A stretch of 64,000 nt of DNA, taken from assembly GCA_032164245.1 (NCBI GenBank), contig JAVMKO010000001.1:16901603-16965602 (forward strand), given 5' to 3'. The number at the start of each line of letters is the position of its first letter. Position 1 is the stretch's first letter. Below, piece by piece: positions 24,734-35,752 of this stretch. The notes under the pieces were generated by a model. That model did not search any database. It saw only the letters and a list, made by a program, of their open reading frames with translations, and had not been told where the DNA came from. This DNA is from Sternotherus odoratus (lineage: Eukaryota > Chordata > Testudines > Kinosternidae). The position numbers and the translations under genes were made by a program.

Positions 24734-25654
24734 TGGGGATTTTACTGGTAGCCCCTCTATTGCACTATCAGAGGATCAGACAGCAAGTGCAAATGATTTT
24801 TCAATTGATCTTTCATGTCTATATCTCCTCCTCACAAAAATGAGTGTGCTGGCCTTGGAAAGGGGCATGAAGTATAATGTATAATTTTCCATTTTCATTC
24901 TACCTCTCAAACTGTCGTGAGATATTTCACACTATTTTTAGCCTCATTCTACCCTTCACATTATCGAGACAATTGGAAGGTGTTATAGACTATTCTGTTC
25001 TTGTTCACACGCTTGTAATGCAAAAGGATTAACATTATGCCGTCCTCTGCTCCCATTACAGTCTCTCTTGGAGAAACGGTATAATGGGAAAGTATTACCA
25101 ACCATTTAAACAGTCTGTGACAATTCACTGTAGTGGGGAAAGGTGCTAAAATACAAGAAGAAGAATACATTTTGGGAAAAGGGATGATGCCAAGAATTGG
25201 AGGGAATACACATTGAATGATCCTTTCTTGTAACAGCCCTGAGATCATCCATTCTCACAGTCTTCTCTCGTAGTCAGAAGATAAGTTATGGGGAGGGCAG
25301 AAACTGTAGAGATCAACAAGAGGTTTTTTTTCTTCTTTTTGTAACAAAACAACCCATTAGATAGATGGAGTCTTGTTGCCCATGGCAACAGGAAAACTGC
25401 ATTCCAGCTGCATGACTATGTATTTTAGTTTTACCTATTTCTTTCTAAATTATAAATTAAAACAGCAGCAAAAGAGAAGTAATCAGGGTTATGCATTGTT
25501 TGGTAATTAGAGGGAAATTTGGTAACAGAAGAGATTTGTTGGGAGAATACTGTAAAACCTTTAAGTTATATGGGTAGTATTTGCTTTCAGCATTTAATGC
25601 CTCTAACTGTACATACAAAAACAATATCCTGGAGGGCAGCCTCTCTTTCCACTG

Positions 25655-25777
25655 TAGGGTGACCAGACAGCAAGTGTGAAAAATTGGGACGGGGGTTGGG
25701 GGTAATAAAAGTCTATATAATAAAAAGCCCCAAATATCAGGACCGTCCCTATAAAATCGGGACATCTGGTCACCCTA
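25655..25777. mobile_element. hAT-like MITE, 123 bp, perfect 8-bp TSD
   Basis: The ends are TAGGGTGACCAGACAGC and CATCTGGTCACCCTA. The identical 8-mers TTCCACTG flank it at 25647-25654 and 25778-25785. It is intact and non-coding. Confidence 0.92.
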
Positions 25778-26199
25778 TTCCACTGCCAGACAGCTTGGAA
25801 TTGAGTTTCTTTACACTGGTTGTTGGAGGTGGGAGTCCTGTCTGGCTTTGCCTGCATATGTGCACACTACAAAATGTATTGTGCATGCTTTTGCCAGAGT
25901 ATGAAAAAGTATGAGCACTTTCACATTATAGAATATGGCTAGATCCGCAAAGGGCACTTGTGGGTTGTCTAAAGATCCAATTAGACAACAGCCAGCTGGG
26001 TGATGACTCTTCCCTGCACTAACCTTCCATGGTCTAATTGTCCACATACACGGGATGATGTGCCTTAATGATTTGGTAGAGCACTTTGCTCTAAAGTCAT
26101 CTTTGAAGCACAACTACTTCAAAGCCCATTAACAAAACTGTTAACATGCATCAGCAGGGTGCACACAGAGTTAGACTATCCTAGGTTATTGTGGGTTAG

Positions 26200-26560
26200 A
26201 GTCACATCTGTGACAAACTGGGGTATGGGTGGTCATGCCTAGTGGTCAGAGCTGTGACAATCAGGAACCAGGAGTTGGGAGCCTGGTGATCAGCACTACA
26301 GTCAGGAATCAGAAGTTGGAGCCAGAGTCAAGAACAAGGCCGGGGAGCAGGGCTAGAGCAGACGGTGAACAAGGTAGTCACAGGAGCAATTGCAGCGTCA
26401 GGCATAAGCATTGAACCTGCTGCTGGGCTTAAGAGCAGGCCGGCTGGTTCCCTTCAGCCAGTCAGGTGGATTGGCCCGTCAGCTGGATCTGCTATAGCTC
26501 ACCTGTGTTCATTAGTCTGCCTGGAGTTTGAGCTAGCTAATCCCAGGTGAGCTGCAGGCC
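26200..26560. repeat. repetitive block, possible LTR fragment
   Basis: Related short units recur: CAGGAACCAGGAGTTGGGAGCC and CAGGAATCAGAAGTTGGAGCC. These resemble 5' parts of some reptile LTRs by recollection. No termini were identified. Confidence 0.35.
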
Positions 26561-26579
26561 CCTGGACAACATAAATTAT

Positions 26580-26720
26580 ACTGACCTAAGTGCTGGTGTA
26601 GACAGCCCTATGTCAGTGGGAGAGCTTTCTGCTGCTGACACAGCTACTACCTCTCCTGGGAGATGGAGTAATTGAACTGATGTGAGAGCTCTCTCCTGTC
26701 CACTTAGAACACCTTCACCA
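26580..26720. mobile_element. DNA-transposon-like fragment
   Basis: GCTGGTGTAGACAGCCCTAT, CTACTACCTCTCCTGGGAGA and GTCCACTTAGAACACC correspond to the family at 49325-49590. Confidence 0.5.
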
Positions 26721-29110
26721 GAAGCACTACAGGGTTGTGTAGTTGGAAGATTGTCCCAGCTGAGGCTGTTGCATACATGAGTCTGCAGAACTGAATTTCT
26801 ACCATTGTGGGGGCCGTGTGAGGCTATACGTCAGGAGTGCTCCCAGCGCACTCAAATGCTTCAAGATGGCATCTCTTAGCTCTAACTAGACCTTGGCTTG
26901 TTCTCTAATGAGACTAAAGATCCTTCATATCGGCAGCAGTTCCCTAATAGAGGAACTACTTCCCACAGGTAAAAGAGAGTTTTCGATTTTCCCTCCTTGT
27001 GTTAATATAGGGTGCAACATTATGTCTTCAAGCATATTAAAATGCAAAGAATTGGCATAATAAATCAGGGTCTCCTTTGGGCTGACCCTTTATTTCACGG
27101 GCTCTGTTTAGTCTTTCTTTATTGAGTGCAGGAGTGATCCACTGTAGAAACACAGACTGCCTAAAAGACATTGATAAGTATTCTGTCTGGGCACAACACA
27201 TTCTAGGTTTCCTTTGCCTCCAAAAGGCTTCATACTTTTATCTTTCGTAACTCAGAGCACCATGCCAGCTGCTGAAGTAGTGTCTCTTGAGCCAGCTGCC
27301 ATCTTCAGATCTCTTGTGCACTAGGATATTTGCCAAGACAAAGGTATCTGGTGCATTTCAGGGCCTCTCTAAACTGGAAGGACTAGATTGAGGAACATTT
27401 GAGGTGGCTTAGCCAGGAGTTTGCCATATGGAAGTTTTATTAGATACTGAGCAATTTCTGGAAGTTTAGGCAATAGCTGTGGCCAAGGTGCTTTCTTCCC
27501 CTGTGCTGGTAAGAAAAGTGAGACCTTTTTATGCTCAGAAGAATCCTTTGCTATTGTAATGTCCTCTACATGGGACTACACAGTAAGTCTGTCTGGAAGC
27601 TACTGCTGCATGTGACCAGCTGCCTAGTAGAAGGCATATGACGCCATTGTCCTCTGATTTGTATTGGCTATTAGTAGGTCTTGGGATGGAGTTGGGGGTG
27701 ATGGTTTTAACTTATAAAATCCTGAATGATTTGGGATCAATTTGTATAAGGGATCATCTTACTCCCCGGACAACACTGATATAGTTGCAGTCAGAGGAGG
27801 ATGCTCAAGATGGAAATCCCTTGTTATGGTTTGGTCGTTCTGAAGGGTTGTTGCCTCTGAAACTTGGTGTTTGGGGTTTATTGTAAATCCCCTTTTTCTC
27901 AGGGTTTTGGGAGGAAGTTGTGTCAAGATTTGGAGAACATGTTTGGTTTAATAATATAATAGTTGGGCCCCTAACAGGACATAAGGGGGGAAGATGGGGG
28001 CTCTAGGCTTCCCATTCTTATCCTTAATGGATTGGGTAAAGGGAAGAAGGGTAAGATGGGTGCCCAGGGCATTTAACTCTGTGTCCCTCATTTTCCTTTT
28101 TTTTGTTTCGGTGCCCCTGCCCTTGTTTCTTTCTTGATCTCTCTTTCCTGGGCAGACATTCATGCTTATTTTTCCAGCACAAAATAGAGACAACATTGGA
28201 TGAAAAGTACTAAAGATAAAATGGTGCACTGAGGCAGGGATAATATGAGATTTCATCTGGAATACTGAGTGGTGGTATTTTGTAATCTGATTTGCTCCAG
28301 TTTTTGTTCTGACTGAGCTAGGAGGTCGTAGTTCAGTGTGTGGAATAAGTGTCATATTTAAAATAAATTATTATGTAATATATATTTATATGGATGACAG
28401 ATTATGGCTCAGATTGAGATATACTGATCCCACTAGTGAGAGAGAGTCTGTAATAATTCTCAGGTCATGAGGGAATTAAATATATTTCTTTACCAGTAGC
28501 TCAGCAACATTTTAAAACACAGGCACAGACCTGAAAACTCTTGGTAAGTTTACACTGTGAATCTATTCACAGCTCTGTGAATAATTTGTAGCAAGAAAGT
28601 ATTTGAAGTTTACCTATTTTCTGTTAATGAACAAATCACTATTTTGAATTTAGTAATTTTTCTGAATTATTTGCTGACTAATCCTTACATGTAGATTGTA
28701 TTTGTGAGAAGTTCATTGTAAATATTTCTCGTTCATACTATATACACCGATTGAATGCAGTGTTGCCAACTCTCACAATATTTGGTGTTTTTCTTAAAAT
28801 CCCAGCTCCTGAGGTGATGTGTGGTTATGTAAGAGTCTCAGCTTTCATTGTTTTAGAAAAGGTTTCTCACCCTTATGGTTTTGGAGAAACTTGAAATGTG
28901 AACCTCAAGACTCAAAAATCACAGGGCACATAAAATAACTCTATTTTTAAAATCTCATGATTTTAAGACATTTTAATGATTTTTAGGGCATTGATTTTTC
29001 AATGTTTGGGGTTGCCCATGCCCTAGATCATATATTTTTATTCCCTGATTGGATGAGAGTAACTTTGAGGATCAGGACAGGTTTAAGAATAGCAGCTGTG
29101 TTAGTCTGTA

Positions 29111-29214
29111 TCCTCAAAGAAAACGAGGAATACTTGTAGCACCTTAGAGACTAACCAGTTTATAAACTGGTTAGTCTCTAAGGTGCTACAAGTATTCCTC
29201 ATTTTCTTTGAGGA
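29111..29214. repeat. near-perfect palindrome of two head-to-head PLE ends
   Basis: The arms, 29111-29162 and 29163-29214, are 52 bp each with no spacer and one mismatch that I can see. Each arm is the PLE terminal motif GTAGCACCTTAGAGACTAAC. The centre is CCAGTTTATAAACTGG. A PLE-end string, AGCAGCTGTGTTAGTCTGTA, lies just outside the left arm. Confidence 0.92.
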
Positions 29215-29619
29215 TCAGGTTTCTAGTATGAATATTACCAATTATTAAATTCAAAATGTGCTTTCTATGAATATTCTGAAGTATATCTTAAAATGTAATG
29301 CTTCATTACAGTGTTTGCAATCCACACATTGCATCAATTTGAATAGTGTAGGGGAAATGGAAGTGAAATTAACTAGAAACCGAATAGACTATTCTCAGCT
29401 GAGAGAAATGTGAAAAGTAAAGCCCAATCCTACAATTGATTCTATACATACAGCCCTGCAAATCTGTGGATATCAGCTTTATATCTACAGATATCCACAT
29501 CCGTGGACCATTTTTGCAGATTGCGGTTGGATGCAGATCCAAATTTTATATCTAGAGCTCTGCAAATCTGCCAATAAAGAAGGCACTTGGACATTTGACC
29601 TCCAACTATATACATAATA
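29215..29619. other. intergenic DNA
   Basis: AT-rich and without a gene. A TATCTACAGATATCC-like short inverted motif near 29470-29500 looks incidental. Confidence 0.5.
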
Positions 29620-30511
29620 AGATGAGGAAGACTTTGTAGCACCTTAGAGACTAACCAGTTTATTTCAGCATAAGCTTTCGTGGGCTATAGTCCACTTCAT
29701 CGGATACATAGAATGGAACAGAAGTAAGATGAATTTATACACACAGAAAGCAAAAAAAAAGTTGTACATTAGCATACCAATCCTAAAAGGCTGTTTAATT
29801 TGGATGGGCCATTATCAGCAGGAGAAAAAAAACCTTTTGAAATGGATGTCTGTGTCTGGAAGCAGATAACAACTATTGAAGGTAAATTAAGTAGGGAAAT
29901 GCAATCAATTAGTGTAATGAGAGAACCATTCGCAAGTTCTATTTAGCCCTTGGTTTATTGTGTCCAATTTGAAAATTAATTCCAATTCCTCAGTTTCTCG
30001 TTGGAGTCTGTTTTGGAAGATTTTCTGTTTCAAAATTGACACCATCAAGTCTTTAATGGAATGGGCAGGAAGATTGAAGTGTTCTCCTACTGGTTTTAGA
30101 ATGTTATGATTCCTGATATCAGATTTGTATCCATTTATTCTTTTGAGTAGTGACTGGCTGTTTTGGTCAATGTACATAGCAGAGGGGCATTGCTGGCACA
30201 TGATGGCATTACCTTCATTAGTTGTTATCTGCTGCCAGACGCAGACATCCATTTCAAAAGGTATTTTTTTCTCCTGCTGATAATGGCCCATCCAAGTTAA
30301 ACAGCCTCTTAGAATTGGTATGCTAATGTACAACTTTTTTTTTGCTTTCTGTGTGTATAAATTCATCTTACTTCTGTTCCATTCTATGTATCCGATGAAG
30401 TGGACTATAGCCCACGAAAGCTTATGCTGAAATAAACTAGTTAGTCTCCAAGGTGCTACAAAGTCTTCCTCTTCTTATTTACGTATACAGACTAACATGG
30501 CTGCTAATCTT
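29620..30511 (-). mobile_element. Penelope-like element remnant with about 250-bp inverted arms
   Basis: The left arm 29620-29874 and right arm 30220-30475 are inverted copies of one PLE 3' segment, with shared words such as CATAAGCTTTCGTGGGCTAT and GGGCCATTATCAGCAGGAG. The 345-bp spacer and right arm carry a minus-strand open frame (see the separate entry). The right edge continues with the terminal motif CAGACTAACATGGCTGC. Inverted partial copies are a known outcome of PLE integration. Confidence 0.8.
29905..30366 (-). pseudogene. PLE GIY-YIG endonuclease C-terminal remnant
   Basis: This minus-strand frame of 153 codons is a piece of the reverse transcriptase-endonuclease polyprotein of a Penelope-like element. 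Readable parts are CQQCPSAMYIDQNSQSLLKR, then KSDIRNHN, KPVGEHFNLPAHSIKDL, and finally LELIFKLDTINQGLN. In PLEs the CxxC-containing lead, the N/YIG-Q-SLRxR stretch, the HFN-PxHS-DL block and a terminal W/FxxxLxTxxxxGLN block make up the GIY-YIG nuclease. The YIG motif is altered here (YIDQ), so cleavage activity is doubtful. There is no upstream RT domain; it is a 5'-truncated, inactive fragment. Confidence 0.78.
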
Positions 30512-32140
30512 AAACCTATATATATAATGGTCACTTGCCTTGAAATTAGCATTTTCTGTTAAAGTCCTTAAGTCCTTCATTAGCATTTCATAAGATTTCT
30601 TTGATGGGTAATTTGGTTACTGGAGAATACATAAATGTAAATGTTTGCTATTGCACTATACAGATAAGTGAGAACAATACAATTAACCAGCCATTGGTTT
30701 TCATGACGTTTAAACACCCACTACTCGTCTACATTTGACAACTATTTTGATCTAACCTCATAGCAGGTAAATTGGCCTGTGGCTCTGAACTGGCATAAAT
30801 ACATTCTAGCATGACCTGGTCAGCCAGTGTCATATCACCTATTATCCTGGCTGGAATTGTAGAGATACCAAAATTACTTTTTCTCTTAAAATTAAATAAA
30901 CTTTCTATTTTTTGAAAATTGAGCTCAGTGCAGCATTTAGCTGAATATTCAGGCTGCCTTATATTTTATCCAAATCTGTTAGTGAATCACTATCTATCAA
31001 ATAAGCATGGCATTTACAGAATACTTTTCGTGTTCAAAACACTTTGCAGATTAATTACTAAATAATTAATCTTCACAGTTCTCAATTGACTTTAACTGGT
31101 GATATGAATGTTCAGCACTTTTTAATTAGTGGCTATTTTTAAAAGTTGGGACCTAAATGATTTGTCCACTGGGAGTCAGAACCAAGATTGGAATTCAGGA
31201 ATTTCTGATTCCTGTGCTCAGGCTTTCAGATTATGCTGGTCTCTAGTCCAAATGCTATGGGGTGCCTTGCAATGGAAAAAGTAAGGGCAAATTTTGCTCT
31301 CAGACTGCTGTAAATCCAGAGTTATTTCATGAACGTCGGTGGAGTTAGTCCATTTACACTGATTTACAGGACAGCAGAAATTAGGCAAATTCTCCCTCAT
31401 ATAAGTACATACACATTTATACAAGAGCAGAATTTAAATGTACTGTGTTAATGTAACAAAGATTCATTTCAAATATTAATCACTAGAGCTCATTGAAAAC
31501 CTCCAAAAAAACTGCATGAAAATTCAGATCAACTGAAAACCGAATTTGCTTAGGCTGTGTTTGCACCTCATTTGTGTTATCTTCCCACATGGATTCTATC
31601 TATCAGCAGGAATTTGTTCTCCATGCAGGTTGTAAGGATTTTGTCCTGCCACTAATAAACATTTAGGGTCTTTCCTAGGGTTGCAGAAGCAGCACCTGAA
31701 TTCGAGCCACTCTGGACAAGCAATAAACAAAAAGCTCTTATCAGTTCTTATCAGACACAGCTGCTGGACTAAAGTGCTGTATTTTAAAATGACAAGCCTT
31801 CCTCTGTGTTGAGGGAAAGCAGTGAAGGTTGAAATGGAACCATGTTTTATATATGTAATAAAAGGTTTTCCAGAAGGTTGAAGAGAACAGATAAGGTGGG
31901 GAGGGACAACAGCCAATCACCCTGAACACTCAGCTAATGATTACCAAATACAAAGAACTGTCAGGGACAAAGACATTTCTGAGGTCAATGTTTCTTTCCC
32001 TGGCATTTCTCTCAAATCATCATAATGTATGTTACTACAGTTATCAACGTGGCTTTGAGCTAAGAAGGTAATTATTGGTATGAGCGACAGGAGCTGTTGA
32101 GGGGTGAGAGTTAATGCACATGACCATCAGGATTGACCCA
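30512..32140. other. intergenic DNA, MIR/L2-like traces
   Basis: About 31010-31200 contains CACTTTGCAGATTAATTAC and GTCCACTGGGAGTCAGAACC, weakly like a MIR/L2 3' region. No gene is recognised. Confidence 0.45.
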
Positions 32141-32640
32141 AAAAGAATAGGATTACTTGTGGCACCTTAGAGACTAACAATTTTATTTAAGCATAAGCTT
32201 CCGTAGGCTTCAGCCCACTTCCTCAGATGCATGGAATGGAACATATAGTAGGAAGATATATATACATACAGTGAACTTGAAAAGGTGGAAATTCGGATGA
32301 GCTATTATCAGCAGGGAAAAAAACACGTTTGTATTGATATCAAGATGGCCCATATCAGAGAGCTGACAAGAAGATGTGAGGATACTTAACATGGGGAAAC
32401 AGATTCAATTTGTGTAATGACCCAGTCACTCCCAGTCTCTATTCAAGCCTAAATTAATGGTATCCAATTTCCAAATTAAATCCAGTTCAGCAGCTTCTCC
32501 TTGGAGTCTGTTTTTGAAGTTTTACTGTTGTAAAATTGCCACCTTTACGTCTGTCATTGAGTGCCTAGAGGTTGAAGTGTTCTCTTACTGGTTTTTGAAT
32601 GTTATGATTCCTGATGTCAGATGTGTCCATTTATTAATAT
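32141..32640 (-). mobile_element. PLE 3' fragment
   Basis: The order and words match the minus-oriented PLE at 29620: GGCACCTTAGAGACTAAC, GCATAAGCTTCCGTAGGCTT, GAGCTATTATCAGCAGGG, then GTTGAAGTGTTCTCTTACTG and GTTATGATTCCTGATGTCAG. It runs from the 3' terminus into the decayed endonuclease region without inverted arms. Confidence 0.78.
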
Positions 32641-32699
32641 TTAATAATCTTTCTACTGATTTCAGTGGGCTTTGAATCTGACCAGGGTGTCCCCAAGAT

Positions 32700-33290
32700 G
32701 AATTTGCTATAATGCGCCCAGAGGGGAAAGTAAGGCAGCGCTTTAAAGGACCCAACTTAAAGCACTGTCAAAGCAGCGCTTTAACGTTGGTGCTCTTTTT
32801 CCGGCCCTTCCCCCAATCTGCAGCCCTGTGAGGTCCCTCCTGGCAGGGCTGACAACGGGGAGCACAAAAGGGGGCAGGAACACTAAAGTGCTGCTCCTGC
32901 AGTGCTTTAAAGCGGTGAAAGGACCCTGCTTAAAGTGCCGCAGTAGCGCTTTAACCTCCCTGCATCTTCTGCGCCCCCCCCCCCCCTCCACTGCTGCCGG
33001 GGCTGGGTAGCTGTTCCTTTTGCCCCTGCCATCGGTGGCGGCTACGGGGCAGGGGACACAGAAGGGGCAGGGAGGCTAAAGCACTGCTGTTGCTGCAGCG
33101 CTTTAAGCAGGGTCCTTTTTCCCTTTTGCTCCCCCCCAGCTGCCGACAGGGGAGAGGGGCAAAAGGCACAGCTAACCAGCTCCAGGCAGCGGGGGGGAGG
33201 GAGGGACTGCTGATTCCCTAGTCCGCCCCTTCCGTCTGAGGCCCTGCCCCTTCCAGGGGAAGCTGTACTCGAAAGTCAAAAAAATTACTT
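32700..33290. repeat. GC-rich island with recurring CAGCGCTTTAA motif
   Basis: The word AGCGCTTTAA (or AGTGCTTTAA) recurs about five times between 32733 and 33106. It alternates with G- or C-rich spacers such as GGGGCAGGGAGGCTAAAGCA. The layout looks like duplicated, partly inverted subunits of a transposon. No termini or coding content were identified. Confidence 0.55.
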
Positions 33291-34044
33291 TCACCCCTGA
33301 ATGTGCCTAACCCTGGACTGCTGGTTGAGTCTTCCAAATATGGGTGAGGTGTTGGCATTACTGTGTGCTGTTTACCTAATGCACATAGAGCTTCACTAAT
33401 GGCTGGAACTCCATCAGACAGTGATGCATCAAGCTGCCAACCCGTTCAATAAAAACAACTTAAGTGCACACCAGAGAACAAAGTCCACTCTCTTTTTTTC
33501 ATTCAGCCAAGGTTTCTGGCTATTCTGTGGTTTCTTGGGTTATTTTTCTGACTCATTATGACTGTCCCCTAGGTGGTGCCTAAATGGCCTGTGATATGTC
33601 TCCAATGCAGAACTATTCAGAACCACTCGATCACAGAAAATATTTTCAAACATTACAGTTCTAGCTGTACAAAGGGTTATATACTGTAACCCAACTGTAT
33701 AATAACATTGCACCACATTGAAATATGATGGGGTAGTGTCCCTTTAAAAGCAAGTTTTTGTCCAGTCAGTCCGTTAATCTTTATTTCTTTAAAATATAGC
33801 CATTCACCCTAATTTACTACTACTTGTCTGTTTGTTATTTTTGTGAGGTATTTAAGATGGTATTTTTGTGATGGTAGCTGTGTCTTCATACAGTTGTTCA
33901 GCAACTCTACCTGGCAATATGGCAGCTGGCTTTGCAGACTGCAGGCTTCTAGAGAAAAGTCCACAGTAAACACAAAACAAAAGAATAAGTTACATACTGT
34001 AATTACACATGACACTGGAGATACTACACTTTATCAACAAAGAA
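33291..34044. other. intergenic DNA
   Basis: No gene or repeat recognised. Confidence 0.45.
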
Positions 34045-34240
34045 AGCAAGGAATACTTGTAGCACCTTAGAGACTAACTAGTTTATTTCAGCATAAGCTT
34101 TCGTGAACTATAGCTCACTTCGTCAGATGCATAGAATGGAACAGAAGTAAAATGCATTTATACACACAGAAAGAAAAAGAAAAGAAAAAAATATTGTACA
34201 TGAACCTTTATCAACAGACATTCTCAAGACCAGTGCTCTA
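34045..34240 (-). mobile_element. PLE 3' terminal fragment
   Basis: Contains TTGTAGCACCTTAGAGACTA, CAGCATAAGCTTTCGTGAAC and GAATGGAACAGAAGTAAAATG. It matches the arm of the 29620 PLE and fades after about 34210. Confidence 0.8.
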
Positions 34241-34774
34241 GTGTACTGTGTTGATCTTGCTCTCAGACTCAGGCTTTGGATTGTGAGAAGGCAAGGGAAA
34301 ATGCGAATGCAAGACTTGCATCACTGCAGGGCCAGCTGTGTGGGACAGAGATGACTTTGAAACTCTTGATGGAATATGCAGTTAAGACTGCAGAATTCCG
34401 GAGGCATAAGCTGCTGAGAAGTTTAGTCTCTGAGTAAGTCATGTAAAGTGTTTGAGAGGGCAGCCAAGGAGGAGAGCCAAAAACAGTTCATCAAAAAAAA
34501 ATCTTTCTTGTGTGTGTATATAACTTTCTGATTAGCACACATCAAACTCAAGTTAATGGGTATAGAACTGCAGTTCAGCCAAACTACCCTTTTGGGGTTC
34601 TTAGGCTGTAAAGCAAATGCCTCGTTTTGACTCTATTCAGATAGATAAGGGATATTCATGAGTGACACTCACAGCAGGAACCATCATTAATGCAAATTCA
34701 TAAGTGTATGGACTGCTTTTGATGTTCATATAGCCTTTGTGCTGGCTTCCCTGTCAATTGCTTCCTATGACCTA

Positions 34775-35410
34775 CTCTGAGGCCTAGGTTACACTGGCAC
34801 TTTATAGCGCTATAAAGCCGCCACGAGCGCTACAGCTCACTACCTGTCCAGACTGGCAAAGCATGTAGAGCACTATAAGTCCACGGTTATACCTGTCCTG
34901 GTAATCCTCCCAGAGGATTAACGTCTGTAGCGTATTGGGTGCTACGCTTTAGCTCCAGTGTAAATGGGTAGTAACAATACAGCACTTTGAGTGATCTCTG
35001 GAAACGCCTCATAAGCTATTTAAGTCAATTGACCATTCTTCCCTTTGTTTTGAACTCGGCTGGAGGAATGCGGAAGTACATTTTCAGAGCTTATCTGTAA
35101 CTCAGCAAATCAACAATGCTAATGTTTACCTTATGAGTGAGTGAGAAGCAGACGATTAGTAGGCTTTGCATTTTAAAGACAGTTTGCTGACACACTCTCA
35201 GCACTCCAAACACCCACTCGCGCTCTCCCTCCGCATACACACACTACGCTCCCCCTCACTCCCTTCGTTTGAAAAACACGTTCCACCCAGCTGAATGCTG
35301 GGATAGCTGCCCATAATGCACCACTCCCGTGCTGCTGCAAAGGACGCAAATGTAGCCACACCAGTGTGGCTGTGAGTGTGGACACGCTGGAGTGCTATCC
35401 CTGTATCTGA
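34775..35410. mobile_element. hAT-like DNA element
   Basis: The left part reads GGTTACACTGGCACTTTATAGC with a TATAGCGCTATA palindrome. The right part reads CACACCAGTGTGGCTGTGAG, GTGTGGACACGCTGGAGTGC. The CACTGGCACTTTA.AGCGC left end fits an inverted counterpart on the right (GGAGTGCTATCC). No confident TSD. Confidence 0.5.
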
Positions 35411-35752
35411 AGGCAGGTAAACCAAAAGTAGCCTATAAGTGGCAAATACATCTCTTTAGCATTCATTTTATTCTAATGTACAAAAGCTGCCTCAACTTGT
35501 TTGGTTCCTTTAAATTCTGCCTGCCTGCTTCTTTAATCCCACCTGGTCTGAACAATGCCAATTGCAGAATCTGGGCTGCATTATTACTTGAGTATTATTT
35601 TGGTAATTAAAGCAAAACTGTATATAATCAAGCCCAGAAAGTTTATATTCAAAAGTATTTATGTCTCTTTTGTTCCTGTCATTTCACCAGTGAAAATGTA
35701 TTAGTGGTTGGGGGGAATATATAGACAGAATATATTAGTTGCAATAAATATG

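Larger units (their letters stand above)
24734..29106. other. intergenic DNA with MITE and old repeats
   Basis: Contains the MITE at 25655-25777, a CAGGAACCAGGAGTTGGGAG-type repetitive block at about 26200-26560, and a DNA-transposon-like fragment at about 26580-26720. No gene is recognised. Confidence 0.5.
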
